Assembly (NCBI GenBank): GCA_947461175.1
Contig: CANHIY010000003.1
Span: 1-62,268 of the forward strand
Direction of reading: 5' to 3'
From: Bacteriovoracaceae bacterium
GTDB taxonomy: Bacteria; Bdellovibrionota; Bacteriovoracia; Bacteriovoracales; Bacteriovoracaceae
Length of the DNA: 62,268 nt
Part shown: piece by piece, positions 1 to 9,941 of the stretch
Layout of the letters: the number at the start of each line of letters is the position of its first letter
Numbering within the stretch: position 1 is the first letter of the stretch
Translations under genes and position numbers: made by a program
The notes under the pieces: model-generated
What the model was told of the DNA's origin: nothing
The model's database searches: none
The model's input: the letters and a program-made list of their open reading frames with translations, nothing else

Positions 1-843
1 AATCTTCCCAAAGAAGAGAAGAGCCATCACTTGATAGAAGTTCAAGGATCTATCGAATCACAGGTAGAAGCACTTCTTTCGGATGAGATGATTGCTAAAT
101 TTGGACACCGATTAGCAGTCATTTATCCTGACAACGAGGCAGGAAAATCCTATACAGAAGAAATTTGGAGACGTTCCCTTCAAAAGAATCTCCTCATCAC
201 TTCCCTTGCAAGTTATCCCAAAAATACTCATGACTACCGAGATACGGCACAAATTTTCCTGGGACTTAAATATCCACGAGAGCGGATCGAGGAATTAAGA
301 ATTCTTGAAAATGTTTACGCTCATGAAAAAACTGCTATCCGACGGATTCAAACCCTTCCTCCTGTTTTGGATTTTGATTGGGTTTTTCTCGCCACCTATC
401 CCCATGAAGCTGCTCAGCTTATCCCCACTCTGGGTTACTATGATGCTAACCGGATTAAGGTCATTGGTGGGCCAAGCTGGGTATCAAAATCCATGCTTAA
501 GGAACAAAAAAACTTAGGTACCCTATATTTTGTGGGTGATGATCCAAAGGATATCAATCAGGGTCTTCTGAATAAATTTCAGTCTATTTATGGAAAATCA
601 GCGAGCTTAATTGAAGTGCTGGCCTTAGAAGGTATGAAATTAGGCTCGGAAATTCTTAAAGTCTCTGGTGACTCCTCAAACCGAGATGATTTTGATGCAA
701 AACTTAGGGCCCAAGGGAAACTTACAGGGCTTACCACAGATTTTGAATATAAAGATGGTCTGTGGTTAAAGCACATGAATCCTATGACCATCACAAAGGG
801 TGAGATTGTTAAACTTTTTGAGAAAGGCCCAGTTCAAAATTAG
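1..843 (+). CDS. Periplasmic binding / LpoA-like protein, 5' truncated
   Basis: The reading frame is open from base 1, so the true start lies outside the window; a TTG at 31 is only the first possible start inside it. The visible 280 residues look like the second half of a type I periplasmic binding fold (Peripla_BP_6 / LppC-LpoA group). Cues are the VIYPDNEAGKSY segment, a DYRDTAQIF segment typical of this group, and alternating hydrophobic strands such as VFLATYPHEAAQLIP. Family members either bind small ligands for ABC uptake or act as outer-membrane activators of penicillin-binding proteins. Which applies cannot be decided without the N-terminus. It is convergent with hpt, and the stop codons overlap. 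Confidence 0.6.
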   Translation, partial: NLPKEEKSHHLIEVQGSIESQVEALLSDEMIAKFGHRLAVIYPDNEAGKSYTEEIWRRSLQKNLLITSLASYPKNTHDYRDTAQIFLGLKYPRERIEELRILENVYAHEKTAIRRIQTLPPVLDFDWVFLATYPHEAAQLIPTLGYYDANRIKVIGGPSWVSKSMLKEQKNLGTLYFVGDDPKDINQGLLNKFQSIYGKSASLIEVLALEGMKLGSEILKVSGDSSNRDDFDAKLRAQGKLTGLTTDFEYKDGLWLKHMNPMTITKGEIVKLFEKGPVQN

Positions 844-1406
844 TTCGGATACTTTAGATAGTAGAGCTGTTCAAAGTTTCTCCCAAAGTCTTCCAAGTCT
901 AGGCCATAGCCAACGATGAAGTGGTCATCAATCTTTTTACCAGTCATGTCTGGCTGGATGTTCACAGTGCGTTTATAGGGCTTATCAAATAAGGTAACCA
1001 CCTCTAAGGAGCGAGGGGAGCTTAGCATGATCCGTTTCTGTAAAAAACTTAAGGCCCGACCAGTGTCCACAATTTCTTCCACAATCAGCACATTTCGGTC
1101 CATTAAATTGGTGGTAAAATCCTTACTTATGGTGATAGTTCCGTGATTTTCCTTACTTCGTCCCACCGCCTGTAACTTGACAAAATCCACGTAGATCTTA
1201 ACACCCTTTATCTCTCGGATGAGATCGGCCAGGAACACCATACTTCCTTTTAAAACACCAATAAGGACCAGGTCCTGTCCCTGGTATCGCTGAGAGATGG
1301 TATTTCCTAGTGCTTCCACTGTGGCCTTGATTTCTCTGGCCTCAATGTAATTCACAAATTGATTTGAGACAAAAGAGGAGGGAAATTTATTTTTTTCATC
1401 ATTCAT
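840..1406 (-). CDS. hpt: Hypoxanthine phosphoribosyltransferase
   Basis: Type I phosphoribosyltransferase of 188 residues, normal length for Hpt. It salvages hypoxanthine or guanine with PRPP in the cytoplasm. The PRPP-binding loop is visible as VLIVEEIVDTGRAL near residue 110, the early LIGVLKGSMVFLADL strand is typical of Hpt, and the C-terminal DDHFIVGYGLDLEDFGRN matches the family's base-binding tail. The ATG start at 1406 is followed by an unconserved KNKFPSSF leader. It is transcribed against the upstream binding protein and divergently from mreB. Confidence 0.93.
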   Translation of the reverse strand: MNDEKNKFPSSFVSNQFVNYIEAREIKATVEALGNTISQRYQGQDLVLIGVLKGSMVFLADLIREIKGVKIYVDFVKLQAVGRSKENHGTITISKDFTTNLMDRNVLIVEEIVDTGRALSFLQKRIMLSSPRSLEVVTLFDKPYKRTVNIQPDMTGKKIDDHFIVGYGLDLEDFGRNFEQLYYLKYPN

Positions 1407-1546
1407 GGGTTTTAGTCCTTGGGTAGAAAAATTATCTTACAGTTTGATAAATTTTCAGGCAAACTTATCATGGTGGATGGTTTTTATCGGAAAAAGAATC
1501 TTGTTTAAATTCTTGTCCATAAATTTCCTAAGTGATAGATTTTTAG

Positions 1547-2680
<1,134 letters not shown>

Positions 2681-2684
2681 GTTT

Positions 2685-3503
2685 ATGACTCAAATTTCCT
2701 TTAGTAAGCAAGACCCCACTGAAACCTTGAGCCGCTTGAAGCTTCTGGTCTCATCTAAGGGGTCCCTTACTATTTGGCAAAAAGGTCAAAAAAATAAATA
2801 CAATCATACTGCCCTGAAGTTTGAACAAGAACGGATGGAAGTCGTTATTGATAGCCTGGACTTCAAATTCCCCAAAGGCTCATCTGTTCTTTGTAGTTTT
2901 GAACTGAGAGGTCTGAATTACTTTTCTGAAGTGATTTTTGAGACCCATTCGAGTGGGAACCTTGTGCTTCAATTTAAAAATCCCCTCTACCGCTCAGAAA
3001 AAAGAACGGCCTATCGTCTTATGGCCTATCCGATCTATGAAATCTGGGCCGAATTTGAAATCAAGACAACTTATGTTGGTGGAAAAGTTGTTGAACTAAA
3101 AAATAAAACAAATGAAACAGCTCTCTTTAAAAACTTCCTTCAAATCATGAAAGATGAGGCTCCCAACCAGTCAAACGATAAGATAAAAATTCGTATTCAA
3201 AATTTATCTGCCACTGGTTTTGCGATCCATGTAGGGAGCATTGAATTGGAATACTTTAAAAAAGATGCAGTCTTTGAAAAAGTTAAGATCCAGTTCACAG
3301 ATGAAACCATCGAGATTCCCTCTGTGAAAATCGTTTATACTGTCGCCCTGATCAATGCCGACAAAAAAAATGAACGTAAGACAAAAGTTGGAGCTCAATT
3401 TGAGAATCTGCCTCCTCTCATTGATGAAAAAATTTCTTCTAAAATCAATTCTCTTTTAAGAGAGGTTGATGCCAATAAAGATTTTGAGAATTTTATCAAG
3501 TGA
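2685..3503 (+). CDS. PilZ-domain protein
   Basis: A 272-residue cytoplasmic protein with an N-terminal YcgR-like beta domain (about 1-100) and a PilZ core. The c-di-GMP signature is visible as RTAYR near residue 107 (RxxxR) and NLSATG near 172 ([DN]xSxxG). PilZ domains bind cyclic di-GMP and transmit it to a partner. An insert of about 40 residues between the two motifs, KVVELKNKTNETALFKNFLQ, lengthens the domain. The start lies 4 bases after mreB and the stop overlaps the next gene by 4 bases, so it is probably co-transcribed with mreB. A role in coupling c-di-GMP to cell shape is inference. Confidence 0.8.
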   Translation: MTQISFSKQDPTETLSRLKLLVSSKGSLTIWQKGQKNKYNHTALKFEQERMEVVIDSLDFKFPKGSSVLCSFELRGLNYFSEVIFETHSSGNLVLQFKNPLYRSEKRTAYRLMAYPIYEIWAEFEIKTTYVGGKVVELKNKTNETALFKNFLQIMKDEAPNQSNDKIKIRIQNLSATGFAIHVGSIELEYFKKDAVFEKVKIQFTDETIEIPSVKIVYTVALINADKKNERKTKVGAQFENLPPLIDEKISSKINSLLREVDANKDFENFIK

Positions 3504-4267
3504 AATTCGTCGTCCCCTTATTTTTATTTTTTCTTGGATGTACGTTAAAAAATCCTTCCCAGAATTTCAAAGAAGATCATTCAATTTACAACTACCTGGA
3601 TTCTAGTGGAACTTACAAGTTCATCCGGGAAAGTAAAAAAGTTTCTAATAAAATAGTGACCAGACAGCAAATGATAGATGAAAAAAAGGGGAGTCCCAAA
3701 TTAATTGAAAAATCCATTACCGTTTCTCGAATTGGTTCCATAAAAAATAAGTCCTCAAGACTTCTTATTCTGCGTCCAGAAGCTTCTGAGTACACGGTTT
3801 GGCTTGAAGGTAAAAAATATTCCTCCAGGTTAGAGCTCAATGCCCGAGAAAAAACCATGAAGCTCGTGATGGAGAGCCCGGAGAAGAGGTGGCAGGGAAC
3901 CTCTGAAGTTTCTGTCCCGAAGGGAAGATATTTTTGTTTTTTCAATCAACTCACTGAATGTCTTCGGCTAAATTTCCTTCTTGCTAGAGCACTGGAGCAA
4001 AAAAGTCGAAATATTAATTTTTACCTCATCTGGGACTCATATCCTTACGTTCAGGAAATATTTAGTCAGGTAGGGACTAAACTTTTTACCCCAGCTTCCG
4101 TTAAATACGATGGAACAATCAATGGACTTTTAAGATTTATAGTGGAATTGGAAGGACAGGTCGTTGTTTATCAACTGAACAGGTCTTTTCATTTTATTAA
4201 GATGGCCTGGATTTCTCAGGGTGTGACTATTGCTCCCCCTGGAGAAGAAAATCATGATGAGGATTGA
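3500..4267 (+). CDS. Lipoprotein of unknown function
   Basis: Not recognised. A GTG start overlaps the stop of the PilZ gene (GTGA). The N-terminus is a very short lipoprotein signal peptide with a lipobox-like LFFLGC at residues 9-14, so the mature protein should be lipid-anchored. The remaining 240 residues are mixed beta-rich sequence with two cysteines (CFFNQLTEC). Position between the PilZ protein and the NagZ-like gene suggests an envelope role tied to the mreB group, but that is inference only. Confidence 0.65.
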   Translation: MKFVVPLFLFFLGCTLKNPSQNFKEDHSIYNYLDSSGTYKFIRESKKVSNKIVTRQQMIDEKKGSPKLIEKSITVSRIGSIKNKSSRLLILRPEASEYTVWLEGKKYSSRLELNAREKTMKLVMESPEKRWQGTSEVSVPKGRYFCFFNQLTECLRLNFLLARALEQKSRNINFYLIWDSYPYVQEIFSQVGTKLFTPASVKYDGTINGLLRFIVELEGQVVVYQLNRSFHFIKMAWISQGVTIAPPGEENHDED

Positions 4268-4276
4268 GGTTTTTGT

Positions 4277-5344
4277 TTGGATAATTTTGGACAACTTATT
4301 TTTACAGGCATTAAAGGCACTTCACTTGAAAAAGATGAAGCTGAATTTATTGAAAAAGAAAAAATTGGAGGAATTCTCCTTTCCACACAAAATTTTCAGG
4401 ATCCTGCTCAATTAGCTGAACTGGTCAATTCCATTCAAAAACTTAGAGATGAATACCCACTCTTTATTGCCTTAACTGAGGCCGCCATGAGTTCCCATCG
4501 TTTTCATCATTTTTTTTCCCAATTCCCTTCCATGAGAGAGCTATCAAAGCTTAATTCTCCAAAACTAATTTTTGAAGTGCATGAAGTGATTGCTAAGGAA
4601 CTTAAGGCCTGTGGAATCAATCTGAACTTTTCACCAAGTTGCGATATACTGACCAATTTAGAAAATAAATCCATTGCAGACAGCTGTTTTGGTTCTGATG
4701 CCCAGACAGTGGAAAAATTCATCAGCGCCACTATCCGGGGTCTTCAGACGAATGGGGTTATTGCTTGCGCTAAACACTTTCCTGGTCTTGGAGACACGAC
4801 TAAAGACTCAAGGAACGAACTTCCCCTCATCAGGACCCCCCTTTCAACATTAAAAGAACGGGAATTGGTTCCTTTCATCAAGGCAACAAAATCTAGAGTA
4901 GAGTTTTTTATGATGGGTCACCTTTTGCTAGAGGAACTAGACCCCCATTATCCCGCTTCCCTAAGCAGCAAGGTCTATGATTTTTTAAGAAGAGAAACAA
5001 AATTTACCAAAATCGTTATGACCGATGATCTTCAAAGCCGCTCCATTTCTGACCGCTTCAAGACTGAAGAGGCCTCAGTTCTTGGGCTTAAGGCCGGTGC
5101 AGACATTTTATTAAATAGCTCCATGGATGAGGCAAAAAAGTGCCTCCTATCCCTACGGGAAGGAGTTAAAAAAAGATTTATCTTAAAAGAGCAACTTGTT
5201 GAAAAAGTCTTAAGGGTAGAAAAATGTAAGAAAGAATTCTTATCTAACTATGAACCTGTCTACATCCCAAAAATAAGTGAGTCTTTTAATTCTCCTGAAA
5301 CTAAAAAAATTCTTGAGCATCTTCATTCTGTTAGTTGTAAGTAA
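4277..5344 (+). CDS. NagZ-like glycoside hydrolase family 3 protein, degenerate active site
   Basis: A GH3 beta-N-acetylhexosaminidase fold of 355 residues, close to NagZ length. NagZ normally cleaves GlcNAc from anhydro-muropeptides in the cytoplasm during cell-wall recycling. Fold landmarks are visible: IGGILLSTQNF, AKHFPGLGDTTKDSR, and the nucleophile region VMTDDLQSRS. Three conserved sites are altered. The substrate motif D(Q/H)EGGR is replaced by TEAAMSS, KHFPGHG reads KHFPGLG, and the DSH acid/base dyad reads DSR. The putative Asp nucleophile in TDDL remains. The start is a TTG with GAGG seven bases upstream. It may be a pseudoenzyme or have shifted specificity; no signal peptide is seen. 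Confidence 0.75.
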   Translation: MDNFGQLIFTGIKGTSLEKDEAEFIEKEKIGGILLSTQNFQDPAQLAELVNSIQKLRDEYPLFIALTEAAMSSHRFHHFFSQFPSMRELSKLNSPKLIFEVHEVIAKELKACGINLNFSPSCDILTNLENKSIADSCFGSDAQTVEKFISATIRGLQTNGVIACAKHFPGLGDTTKDSRNELPLIRTPLSTLKERELVPFIKATKSRVEFFMMGHLLLEELDPHYPASLSSKVYDFLRRETKFTKIVMTDDLQSRSISDRFKTEEASVLGLKAGADILLNSSMDEAKKCLLSLREGVKKRFILKEQLVEKVLRVEKCKKEFLSNYEPVYIPKISESFNSPETKKILEHLHSVSCK

Positions 5345-5580
5345 ACCCATTACAATTTAAATTTCAGAAAAAAAATCATATGCCCTTCAAATTAAAGATG
5401 TTATGGATTTAGTGTTTATGATTCCGACATATTAGGTCTTCTATGATCATCTCCATTGAAAACCGTTATTTCTAATAAATCTCTTCTTATCTGGACATTT
5501 TTTCCCTTTTCTTCAAACTTTTTAGCCAATTGAGATTTATTGGTACTCTTAAAGTAGTCTCAATTTGAGATCTGAGGTCT

Positions 5581-7074
5581 ATGAGAACATTAAGCATTTG
5601 TTTATGGATAGGATTATTTTTTCTTACTAAATTTTGTTGGTCTCAGACTGATTGTTCGGATAATTTCATTGAACTTACACCTAACTGCATTGCAAATACT
5701 AAGAAAAAATTTTCCAGTAACCCTATTCAGTTATCCAAAATCACAAAAGATACGATTTACTTTTATAAAACCTCGGCGGGAGATTTAGGTAAATTAAAAA
5801 TACTATCAGTATTAAACAAGCCACAAAAAGAATGTACCGTTTTTTTTGATGGATTCACCTACTCTGTAGCATCGGAGGGATTTGCCACAAAGTCTTCCCT
5901 CTCAATCAGTCCTTCAAAAAATTACTGGCTAGCTGATCGCATCTTTCTAGATAAGGATGGATTTTTCTCTCTTGTCTTAGAAAAAGTAAGCCAGGAGCAA
6001 ATAGATCAATCCAAAATTAAGCAAGGTGAAAAAGTTCCTGCAAAAGAGTTTTCATCTGAAGAGGAAACCGCCCGGTCTAAGGCCTCATGCATGATTGTTC
6101 CCTCAAAAGGGGTGGAGTTTGCCGTTCATAAGGCAGGTAGTGCGGAGGAGGCAAAATTAAAGGAAGACAATCCTAAACTACTTTATGCCTCTCTGATTCT
6201 CGTCTTTATTTCAATTTTTCTTATTGTAAGGGTTTTTATTGAGGATCAAGATAAATATAAAACTCAAGAGGCCTTAGAAGAAGTTGAAAACATAGAGCGT
6301 GTAAAAAAACAGCCCCTGTTCTTAAAGTTAACGAGGCCTTTTTACAAAAGATACTTTCTTCCTATTATTCAAAGCTCAAAACACAGATCCAATTTTAAAA
6401 CAAAATACCGGCAAAAACTTGCGAATGCTGGACTCCTGAAAGAGATGACACCAGAAGAATTTGTCGCCTTGAAATTTTTTATGATCCTGGGTGGCCCCTT
6501 TATGTTTCTAGCGATCCGCTATGTTATGGAGAGCGACTGGCCACTTTCCCTTACTCCCTTAATGGGCGTCGTTGGATTTTTTTATCCCAACTTGTGGCTA
6601 AGTGGGATGATTAAAAACAGAGGAGATAACGTTTTAAGGGCCATGCCCTTTATTGTCGATATGCTTGCACTTTCAGTCGAAGCAGGTCTTGATTTTATGG
6701 CCGCCATTCAGAAGGTGATAGAGAAGGCCCCACCAAGTCCACTGGTTGAAGAGTTTGAAACTTTGGTTAAAGAAACAAAAATCGGCTCCTCCAGAGCAGA
6801 GGGTCTGAGGCAACTAGGATGGAGGGTTAATATTATTGAAATTAATTCCTTCTGTGCCACTTTGATTGCCGCAGATTCGGTTGGTGCATCCATAGGTCCC
6901 CTCCTTAAACAACTCTCAAGTGAATTAAGAGCAAAAAGATCGGCCCGTGCAGAACAATTAGGTGCGACAGCTGCAACAAAAATTCTCATCCCTATGATTT
7001 TCTTTATTCTTCCAGCGGTCATTGTCGCCATTTTTGCTCCCATGGGACTAAAAATGATATCGGGGAAATTATGA
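5581..7074 (+). CDS. TadC-like (T2SSF) membrane protein with extra N-terminal periplasmic domain
   Basis: The C-terminal half (about 270-497) is a type II secretion F-domain of TadC type. It has hydrophobic segments near 298-325 and 460-490 and a helical bundle containing PFIVDMLALSVEAGLDFMAA and SLGASIGP-like ADSVGASIGPLLKQLSSELR. TadC is an inner-membrane platform component of Tad/Flp pili. Unusually, the first half begins with a signal peptide (MRTLSICLWIGLFFLTKFCW). It continues with about 170 residues of cysteine-containing exported sequence and a membrane segment near 200-217 (ASLILVFISIFLIVRVF). This fused domain is not part of normal TadC. ATG 5581 follows a GAGG. The stop overlaps the DUF192 gene by 4 bases, starting a compact operon. 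Confidence 0.8.
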   Translation: MRTLSICLWIGLFFLTKFCWSQTDCSDNFIELTPNCIANTKKKFSSNPIQLSKITKDTIYFYKTSAGDLGKLKILSVLNKPQKECTVFFDGFTYSVASEGFATKSSLSISPSKNYWLADRIFLDKDGFFSLVLEKVSQEQIDQSKIKQGEKVPAKEFSSEEETARSKASCMIVPSKGVEFAVHKAGSAEEAKLKEDNPKLLYASLILVFISIFLIVRVFIEDQDKYKTQEALEEVENIERVKKQPLFLKLTRPFYKRYFLPIIQSSKHRSNFKTKYRQKLANAGLLKEMTPEEFVALKFFMILGGPFMFLAIRYVMESDWPLSLTPLMGVVGFFYPNLWLSGMIKNRGDNVLRAMPFIVDMLALSVEAGLDFMAAIQKVIEKAPPSPLVEEFETLVKETKIGSSRAEGLRQLGWRVNIIEINSFCATLIAADSVGASIGPLLKQLSSELRAKRSARAEQLGATAATKILIPMIFFILPAVIVAIFAPMGLKMISGKL

Positions 7075-7409
7075 TTGATATTTTTTATAATAATAAGGTG
7101 ATTGTTTCAAAAGTTAAACTTGCAGACAATTTTTGGAGCCGATTTACAGGTTATATGTTTCGGAACACACCTCATGTTCCGGCAATCTTATTCAAGCCAG
7201 CTATTTCTATTCATACCTTCTTTATGAAATTTCCTCTGGATGTTGTTTTTATGGATCATCAGTACCGCATAATAAAAATTTACAAAAATTTATCACCCTG
7301 GCGACATACATGGTTTTATTTGAACTCTAAAAATACCTTAGAACTCCCTACCGGAGTGTTGCCCTTTGAAATTAAAGAGGGTGACCTCCTGGAGGTGAGG
7401 TATGTATAA
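7071..7409 (+). CDS. DUF192 family protein
   Basis: A 112-residue protein matching DUF192. Family landmarks are the RFTGYMFR opening, ISIHTFFMKFPLDVVFMD in the middle and a SPWRHTWF segment, followed by VLPFEIKEGDLLEV. DUF192 proteins are small beta-barrel proteins of unknown biochemical role, often found near envelope or Tad genes. Its ATG overlaps the tadC-like stop (ATGA) and its end overlaps the next FHA gene by 8 bases, so translation is probably coupled. This copy has no signal peptide, unlike many family members. Confidence 0.8.
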   Translation: MIDIFYNNKVIVSKVKLADNFWSRFTGYMFRNTPHVPAILFKPAISIHTFFMKFPLDVVFMDHQYRIIKIYKNLSPWRHTWFYLNSKNTLELPTGVLPFEIKEGDLLEVRYV

Positions 7410-8973
7410 GTTGGTTGGAGTTGGAGGGAAGTTCAGAGGACAGGAATTTATTCTTAGTGAGGGTGAAAATATCCTGGGACGAAGTGCGGAATGTGAAGTT
7501 GTAATTTCAAGTGATGGAATATCCAAAAAACATTTAAAAATAACAATTAATGGTGAAAGCGCATTTATAGAGGATCTTGGAAGTTCAAATGGAACTATTG
7601 TAAATGGTAAGATTATTAAAAGTTTAAGTCTCAGAGATGGGGATAAGATTGCTCTTCCAAATGTCATTTTTCAATTAGTCCTTGTTTTAGAAAAAAAGAT
7701 CATTGTGAGAAAAAAAGTTCAGAAAAGTAGTTCTCAGGATGAGGACGTCTATGATGAATTAGATACTGTTGAGCCAATGCCTGAGAGCCTCATCGCAAAA
7801 CCCATCTGGTTTTTTAAAAATAAAATTATGCCCATTTTTTACAGTTTTAATCAGCAGTATGAGTGGTCAGGTATCGTTGGCTTTCTCACGTTTGTTTTTA
7901 TCGTCGTTAATATTTCTCTTACGATTCTTCCAGTTTTAAGTGACAGCCGTCGGTTGTTACTAAGAGAAGTAGGCTTCAGAGCAAAGCAGTACGCTGCCGA
8001 AGTGGATCGGCTAAATAATAATTTTTTAAGAGATAAAAATCTTGATCAGATTTATACCGGATTCCTTGAAGGGAGTGATGCCGAAGGGGTTCAGAGTTAT
8101 AAGCTCTTTGATACCCAAGGAAGAATTTATAGACCGGTCAGTGAGCTTAATACCATTGTTAATGATGCTTTTAGTGTTGAATCGATCAAGTACTTTAATT
8201 CCGAGAGGAACTGGGACACTGAAAAAATTATTAAAGATGGGAATTTGGTCAGAGTTGCCAGAGGGATTAAGGCCTATGATAAAACTCTTGGGCGGGAAGT
8301 CCTTGTTGCTATTATCACCATTAATTTTGCTCCCACATCCTTAGTTAAAGAAGCATCCAACAATTCGAAGGCATACCTGGAATCTCTTATCACCTCTGCC
8401 ATCGTTGCCGTAATTTTCTTTGGAGTTCTTTATTATTTAACCACTCATCCTTTCATGGATCTGCGTCTTCAGATAGAGGGTGTTTTAAGGGGCCGAAAAA
8501 AAGAAGTTGAATTCAAAAAATGTTTTCAGGAGCTTTCTCCCCTTATAAACACCATTAACGGAGTTTTGACCAGGATTCAAGAATTACAAAACGTTGAATC
8601 GGGTGAAATTAATACGATTGAAGAAGAGGGGCCTTATCTCAGGACGTTGGAAGAGTTTCTCGCCGGCTCTCAGGGACCTGTTATGATTCTTAATTCTGAA
8701 AAAATTATTCAAAGAATAAACCCAGAAGCGGAAGATCTTTTAGGATTACGAGAAAACTCATCTTCAGGTCAGAGTCTTTTAGATACAGCAAGAGACCAAG
8801 GTTTTGCGGCAACTCTCATAGATCTTTGTGATCAGTCCGCCAATAATAATGGATGTCATCAGAAAGAAAACTATGACATTGGTGGGAAGCAGATGTCTAT
8901 TAATGTAGCTGCATTAATGGGTAAGGATAAATTTGCCAAAGGTTTTTATATCACCTTCGTGCGAGATCATTGA
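7402..8973 (+). CDS. FHA - membrane sensor - PAS-like protein
   Basis: The protein has 523 residues. An N-terminal FHA domain (about 1-95) shows GRSAECEV, SKKHLKI and GSSNGTIVNG, the residues that read phosphothreonine. A membrane segment near 153-178 is followed by a presumed extracytoplasmic domain (180-325), a second segment near 327-348, a short HAMP-like linker and a PAS-like domain (about 420-520, GPVMILNSEKIIQRINPEAEDLLG). No kinase or output domain follows. This is the layout of a transmembrane sensor whose cytoplasmic ends bind a phosphoprotein and possibly a ligand. It overlaps both neighbours, consistent with one operon. Confidence 0.8.
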   Translation: MYKLVGVGGKFRGQEFILSEGENILGRSAECEVVISSDGISKKHLKITINGESAFIEDLGSSNGTIVNGKIIKSLSLRDGDKIALPNVIFQLVLVLEKKIIVRKKVQKSSSQDEDVYDELDTVEPMPESLIAKPIWFFKNKIMPIFYSFNQQYEWSGIVGFLTFVFIVVNISLTILPVLSDSRRLLLREVGFRAKQYAAEVDRLNNNFLRDKNLDQIYTGFLEGSDAEGVQSYKLFDTQGRIYRPVSELNTIVNDAFSVESIKYFNSERNWDTEKIIKDGNLVRVARGIKAYDKTLGREVLVAIITINFAPTSLVKEASNNSKAYLESLITSAIVAVIFFGVLYYLTTHPFMDLRLQIEGVLRGRKKEVEFKKCFQELSPLINTINGVLTRIQELQNVESGEINTIEEEGPYLRTLEEFLAGSQGPVMILNSEKIIQRINPEAEDLLGLRENSSSGQSLLDTARDQGFAATLIDLCDQSANNNGCHQKENYDIGGKQMSINVAALMGKDKFAKGFYITFVRDH

Positions 8974-9941
8974 TGGGAAAGAGCCTTAAGAAAAATCATC
9001 AACTAGAACTTGGGAAAGTGGAGGAACTCCACTTTAAGCTTCTCATTTTAACTGGTGATCTTAAGGGGGAGACTCATCTCTTATCCGCAAAAAGACTTGT
9101 TATTGGAAGATCTGAAAAATGTGATATTAGACTTAATGACGTTAAGGCCAGTCGTGAGCATGCTGAAATTACAAAAGTAGGCACAAAGTGGGTTATTACA
9201 GATTTAGGATCTCAAAATGGGATCATCATTAATGATAAAAAAGCTATTCAAAAAGAAGTGGGTGAAGGGGACAGGATCATAATCGGTCAGACGGTATTTA
9301 AAATTTCTAAAAATGAAATTCAAAGACCAAATACTGAGGATAAGTTCCTAAACGAGGTTTCTTCAAATTCAACCCAAAAAGATGATTCAAACAACAAACC
9401 CAAAAATAAACTTCTTCCAATTATTCTGGTGCCGATTATTATTTATTTCTTTTTCATGGATGATGGTCAAGAGGCTAAGAAATCAATACCGACCAAAAAA
9501 GCACCTCAAAAAGAGGTTTATGATGATTCCTTGTTTATTGGTGCGGAAAAAAAACGCTCAGAAAATCAAAAGAAGACCAACGAAAAATTAATGGTTTATT
9601 ATCAAAGAGGACTTAGGGAGCTTAGGGAGAAGAACTATTTTAGGGCCATTCATGAATTCCATCTTGCTTTAAATTTTTCACCTGGAGATGCCCAAGCGGA
9701 GTATTATATACGAAAGGCCAAGGAAGAGCTTGATAGGGAGATAGAGGGCTTTACTGCGAAAGCGGTCAGGGATGAAGATTCTTTAAAATTTAAAAGTGCT
9801 TTGGTCTCTTATTGTGCCATCTTAAGGCTTTTATATAGTGTTCCAGAGGATCCAAGATATAAAAATGCTGAAAAACAGATCAGTGAAATTGAAGCAAAGT
9901 TAGGGATGAAAGACGGTGAAACTAATTGTCTTAAAAAATAA
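8973..9941 (+). CDS. FHA - membrane - TPR protein
   Basis: An FHA domain (about 20-110) is visible with IGRSEKCDI, ASREHAEI and DLGSQNG. A membrane segment follows near 150-165 (LLPIILVPIIIYFFFM), then a helical TPR-like C-terminus including YYQRGLRELREKNYFRAIHEF. I take ATG 8973, which shares one base with the upstream TGA, over a TTG one codon earlier. The protein probably sits in the inner membrane with FHA in the cytoplasm and TPR helices outside. FHA domains bind phosphothreonine partners and TPRs act as scaffolds. The kinase that would create the FHA ligand is not in the window. Confidence 0.78.
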   Translation: MGKSLKKNHQLELGKVEELHFKLLILTGDLKGETHLLSAKRLVIGRSEKCDIRLNDVKASREHAEITKVGTKWVITDLGSQNGIIINDKKAIQKEVGEGDRIIIGQTVFKISKNEIQRPNTEDKFLNEVSSNSTQKDDSNNKPKNKLLPIILVPIIIYFFFMDDGQEAKKSIPTKKAPQKEVYDDSLFIGAEKKRSENQKKTNEKLMVYYQRGLRELREKNYFRAIHEFHLALNFSPGDAQAEYYIRKAKEELDREIEGFTAKAVRDEDSLKFKSALVSYCAILRLLYSVPEDPRYKNAEKQISEIEAKLGMKDGETNCLKK

